Source: Tubiluchus corallicola
Lineage: Eukaryota > Priapulida > Priapulimorpha > Priapulimorphida > Tubiluchidae
DNA: 62,000 nucleotides
Reading direction: 5' to 3'
NCBI GenBank assembly: GCA_030141605.1
Contig: JAQGDQ010000350.1
Span: 42,098-104,097 of the forward strand
A model generated the notes under the pieces. That model was not told the origin of the DNA and made no database searches. It saw only the letters and a program-made list of their open reading frames with translations. Shown piece by piece: positions 42,701-48,700 of the stretch (the first letter of the stretch is position 1; each line of letters starts with the position of its first letter). The position numbers and the translations under genes were made by a program.

Positions 42701-45700
42701 ATTTGGGTACATAGCAAAACGTTAATATTTTTCTTCTGTCTACAAGAATGGATGGGGAGAAAAACAGTGTCATTTGGGTACATAGCAAAACGTTAATATT
42801 TTTCTTCTGTCTACAAGAATGGATGGGGAGAAAAACAGTGTCATTTGGGTACATAGCAAAACGTTAATATTTTTCTTCTGTCTACAAGAATGGATGGGGA
42901 GAAAAACAGTGTCATTTGGGTACATAGCAAAACGTTAATATTTTTCTTCTGTCTACAAGAATGGATGGGGAGAAAAACAGTGTCATTTGGGTACATAGCA
43001 AAACGTTAATATTTTTCTTCTGTCTACAAGAATGGATGGGGAGAAAAACAGTGTCATTTGGGTACATAGCAAAACGTTAATATTTTCTTCTGTCTACAAG
43101 AATGGATGGGGAGAAAAACAGTGTCATTTGGGTACATAGCAAAACGTTAATATTTTTCTTCTGTCTACAAGAATGGATGGGGAGAAAAACAGTGTCATTT
43201 GGGTACATAGCAAAACGTTAATATTTTTCTTCTGTCTACAAGAATGGATGGGGAGAAAAACAGTGTCATTTGGGTACATAGCAAAACGTTAATATTTTTC
43301 TTCTGTCTACAAGAATGGATGGGGAGAAAAACAGTGTCATTTGGGTACATAGCAAAACGTTAATATTTTTCTTCTGTCTACAAGAATGGATGGGGAGAAA
43401 AACAGTGTCATTTGGGTACATAGCAAAACGTTAATATTTTTCTTCTGTCTACAAGAATGGATGGGGAGAAAAACAGTGTCATTTGGGTACATAGCAAAAC
43501 GTTAATATTTTTCTTCTGTCTACAAGAATGGATGGGGAGAAAAACAGTGTCATTTGGGTACATAGCAAAACGTTAATATTTTTCTTCTGTCTACAAGAAT
43601 GGATGGGGAGAAAAACAGTGTCATTTGGGTACATAGCAAAACGCTAATATTTTTCTTCTGTCTACAAGAATGGATGGGGAGAAAAACAGTGTCATTTGGG
43701 TACATAGCAAAACGTTAATATTTTTATTCTGTCTACAAGAATGGATGGGGAGAAAAACAGTGTCATTTGGGTACATAGCAAAACGTTAATATTTTTCTTC
43801 TGTCTACAAGAATGGATGGGGAGAAAAACAGTGTCATTTGGGTACATAGCAAAACGTTAATATTTTTCTTCTGTCTACAAGAATGGATGGGGAGAAAAAC
43901 AGTGTCATTTGGGTACATAGCAAAACGTTAATATTTTTCTTCTGTCTACAAGAATGGATGGGGAGAAAAACAGTGTCATTTGGGTACATAGCAAAACGTT
44001 AATATTTTTCTTCTGTCTACAAGAATGGTGGGGAGAAAAACAGTGTCATTTGGGTACATAGCAAAACGTTAATATTTTTCTTCTGTCTACAAGAATTGAT
44101 GGGGAGAAAAACAGTGTCATTTGGGTACATAGCAAAACGCTAATATTTTTCTTCTGTCTACAAGAATGGATGGGGAGAAAAACAGTGTCATTTGGGTACA
44201 TAGCAAAACGTTAATATTTTTCTTCTGTCTACAAGAATGCATGGGGAGAAAAACAGTGTCATTTGGGTACATAGCAAAACGTTAATATTTTTCTTCTGTC
44301 TACAAGAATGGATGGGGAGAAAAACAGTGTCATTTGGGTACATAGCAAAACGTTAATATTTTTCTTCTGTCTACAAGAATGGATGGGGAGAAAAACAGTG
44401 TCATTTGGGTACATAGCAAAACGTTAATATTTTTCTTCTGTCTACAAGAATGGATGGGGAGAAAAACAGTGTCATTTGGGTACATAGCAAAACGTTAATA
44501 TTTTTCTTCTGTCTACAAGAATGGATGGGGAGAAAAACAGTGTCATTTGGGTACATAGCAAAACGTTAATATTTTTCTTCTGTCTACAAGAATGGATGGG
44601 GAGAAAAACAGTGTCATTTGGGTACATAGCAAAACGTTAATATTTTTCTTCTGTCTACAAGAATGGATGGGGAGAAAAACAGTGTCATTTGGGTACATAG
44701 CAAAACGTTAATATTTTTCTTCTGTCTACAAGAATGGATGGGGAGAAAAACAGTGTCATTTGGGTACATAGCAAAACGTTAATATTTTTCTTCTGTCTAC
44801 AAGAATGGATGGGGAGAAAAACAGTGTCATTTGGGTACATAGCAAAACGTTAATATTTTTCTTCTGTCTACAAGAATGGATGGGGAGAAAAACAGTGTCA
44901 TTTGGGTACATAGCAAAACGTTAATATTTTTCTTCTGTCTACAAGAATGGATGGGGAGAAAAACAGTGTCATTTGGGTACATAGCAAAACGTTAATATTT
45001 TTCTTCTGTCTACAAGAATGGATGGGGAGAAAAACAGTGTCATTTGGGTACATAGCAAAACGTTAATATTTTTCTTCTGTCTACAAGAATGGATGGGGAG
45101 AAAAACAGTGTCATTTGGGTACATAGCAAAACGTTAATATTTTTCTTCTGTCTACAAGAATGGATGGGGAGAAAAACAGTGTCATTTGGGTACATAGCAA
45201 AACGTTAATATTTTTCTTCTGTCTACAAGAATAGATGGGGAGAAAAACAGTGTCATTTGGGTACATAGCAAAACGTTAATATTTTTCTCCTGTCTACAAG
45301 AATGGATGGGGAGAAAAACAGTGTCATTTGGGTACATAGCAAAACGTTAATATTTTTCTTCTGTCTACTTTTGACTGCAGTGTAAATGAAACTCTTCTTC
45401 TAATCCCCAAACTTAGTCTCCTCCAGTAGAAAAAGCTAATGACACACTTGCTGCAGGTTTTAACAATAGTGACAAACAATATTATAGATTTATCTGACTT
45501 CATTTGTCATTTATTTTTTGATTTGAAACTTCTGACCTAATCTAAGACAATGACCTAAATTTTTTGTGTTTATACGCTAAGCATCTGTAACATTAGTGAA
45601 GTGATTTTTTAGTGATTCCATTATTTCGTTTTTTGTAATATATTTGTGAAAACATTGGCATTTTTTGCATCACCCAGTACATTGTATCTCACTGTTGTTT

Positions 45701-48700
45701 ACATTGAAAGTATGAACATTCTGAGGTCTAATTTGATGGGCTAAAAATGAACTTGATTTATAGATCATTTTGGGTGACGAAGACAGTAAATAATCTCGTA
45801 ATAAATGGAGACTACGCAGGACACACTGGCTTCTATGAAGTAAGCATAATCCTATATGCAACCTTATTAATAGCAGTAGCTTTCTGTTATGTCACTGAGG
45901 TCTGTACTTCAGGACACACTGGCTTCTATGAAGTAAGCATAATCCTATATGCAACCTTATTAATAGCAGTAGCTTTCTGTTATGTCACTGAGGTCTGTAC
46001 TTCAGGATACACTGACTTCTATGAAGTAAGCATGATCCTATATGCAACCTTATTAATAGCAGTAGCTTTCTGTTATGTCACTAAGGTCTGTACTTCAGGA
46101 CACACTGGCTTCTATGAAGTAAGCATAATCCTATATGCAACCTTATTAATAGCAGTAGCTTTCTGTTATGTCACTGAGGTCTGTACGCAGGACACACTGA
46201 CTTCTATGAAGTAAGCATAATCCTATATGCAACCTTATTAATAGCAGTAGCTTTCTGTTATGTCACTAAGGTCTGTACTTCAGGACACACTGACTTCTAT
46301 GAAGTAAGCATAATCCTATATGCAACCTTATTAATAGCAGTAGCTTTCTGTTATGTCACTAAGGTCTGTACTTCAGGACACACTGACTTCTATGAAGTAA
46401 GCATGATCCTATATGCAACCTTATTAATAGCAGTAGCTTTCTGTTATGTCACTAAGGTCTGTACTTCAGGACACACTGACTTCTATGAAGTAAGCATGAT
46501 CCTATATGCAACCTTATTAATAGCAGTAGCTTTCTGTTATGTCACTGAGGTCTGTACTTCAGGACACACTGACTTCTATGAAGTAAGCATCATCCTATAT
46601 GCAACCTTATTAATAGCAGTAGCTTTCTGTTATGTCACTAAGGTCTGTACTTCAGGATACACTGACTTTTATGAAGTAAGCATGATCCTATATGCAACCT
46701 TATTAATAGCAGTAGCTTTCTGTTATGTCACTAAGGTCTGTACTTCAGGACACACTGGCTTCTATGAAGTAAGCATAATCCTATATGCAACCTAATAGTT
46801 GTAAGGCCCATGTCATACAGAGAAAGGTGCACCAGGAGAAACCCATTATACATAATCCATCTCCCATCAGGCATCTTCCATCTTCCATTAGGCATATATC
46901 ATGATCTGCTGTATACATCTTACTCTATGTAAATAGCAAGGCCACAATACGTTTCTACAATTCACTCACGTAATTGCAGTATTAATGGAATGGTCGCAAT
47001 AACCCATTCCACAGTTTTGCTATGTGCATGAGCAGTTTCTGTAGGTCAAAGGTTGATTGTACCACAGCAACGTGTCTTAACTACAGCCGTCATGTGACGT
47101 ATGGGTAATGCAAAGCCGTCTGCTGCAAAAATTCCGTTATGTCAGTTGTTTTACGTGAACTTTGTTTATTAATTATGCCTTAGAGTGATTTACCAGCAAA
47201 ATCTTGCTTGGGAACAAGAAAAAATGAACTAGGCAAGGTTGCAGGTAGCCGCTAAAACATGCTAGAACTCTAACAATTACAATAGCATGGGCTGGGAGGC
47301 GTTGTCAAGCGTCTCATACACAAATGTGTTGTCTCATACACTTAACCTTTGACCTTTTCACAATCATCCTCTATCGCTGGAACTGTAAAAAGAATTATTT
47401 GAGTTATCAAATCAAGGCAGCAGCACGATCTGAGACCTCACACGTCTGAAAATCATTTCAACTTTTTCCCAGCAGATGACACCACGTGCTTTGCATAATA
47501 TGTCAGAGTAAAGTATTTACAATATCATTGTCTTTCCATTTGCAAAAACCATGTAAGCTTAAGTGCAAATTTATCACTTCATTTTGTACCATTTTTAACA
47601 AGACTTCTTGATTCGTTTGTTGCTCTATTTTAGATAAAAGATGTTAATAGCATGTGGGATTACTTATTAAACACACTGGAGCCGAGTTTATTCATGGAGA
47701 ATGATGATCCAGTTGCTCCTGGATTCACCCGAGACTCATCCACCTGGCTTGTTGGTGTAGTGAGACTTAGACAGCTTCGTATAGCTAAAGGTTTTTACAT
47801 AATCGTCTCGTGTTATAAAAAATTATTTGTGATTTGCAATAGCATTTGAGTGTGTTGATGACATTAAATACGTAAGCACCATGTTATCCGTAAAACTACA
47901 TTTTGCAAGAACTTAAATTGTGTTATTTTAATTCATTTGGTTTTCACAAGTCTGCGCCAATGTGCTGTGTTCGCTGGTAGTGCCACTACTAAAATTAAGC
48001 CGGGTTTTCAGGAGGTCAGGACGTTTTTGCGACAATTCAAAATTTTCTGTGTTTTGTGGCAAATTGTTTCCTGTGCAGTTCATGTGACTTTTGACGCTCT
48101 TTGGTGAATTTCAGGCTTTTTCTTGAGTGAAACTCATGAGAATGTAGCACGAGCTTCGCATGACATGTTTGGTTAATTTTGCGACACTTAAGTTGACAAA
48201 TGTCGCTCGACATTCGCACAAGTATTCTGTGATCATTTCATGAAATTTGCACGAGAATTTTCGTAGGAAAAGTGTGAGACAACCCAGACAGCTCGCCAAA
48301 ATGTCGCAAAATGGTCGCACAAAGGTAGTCACAAAGTCGTGGCAACATCCTCAAACGAACATGGCAAAATGTTCGCCAACTTGTCCCGGGTCCTGAAATG
48401 TCGCGGCAATTTGACGACAAATTTGCAAACGTCTGGTGAATGTTACGACAACTTTATGACAGTTTTACGAAGTTTTGGCAAAGTTGCGAGTTTTGCGACC
48501 ACGGCGACCAATTCTAAACATTTTAAATTTTTTGGCAAAGTCGGCAGAAACCCGCGAGTGTTTTGTGACTATTTGGTGATTTTTAGTTAAGCGCCAAAGT
48601 CGCGAACCCCATGAAAGCCTGGGTTTAGTAACACTGGAGAAAGCACACTACAGTCAACCCTCGTTAAACTGGACTAATTGGGGGGGGGTCCAGTTTAGCC

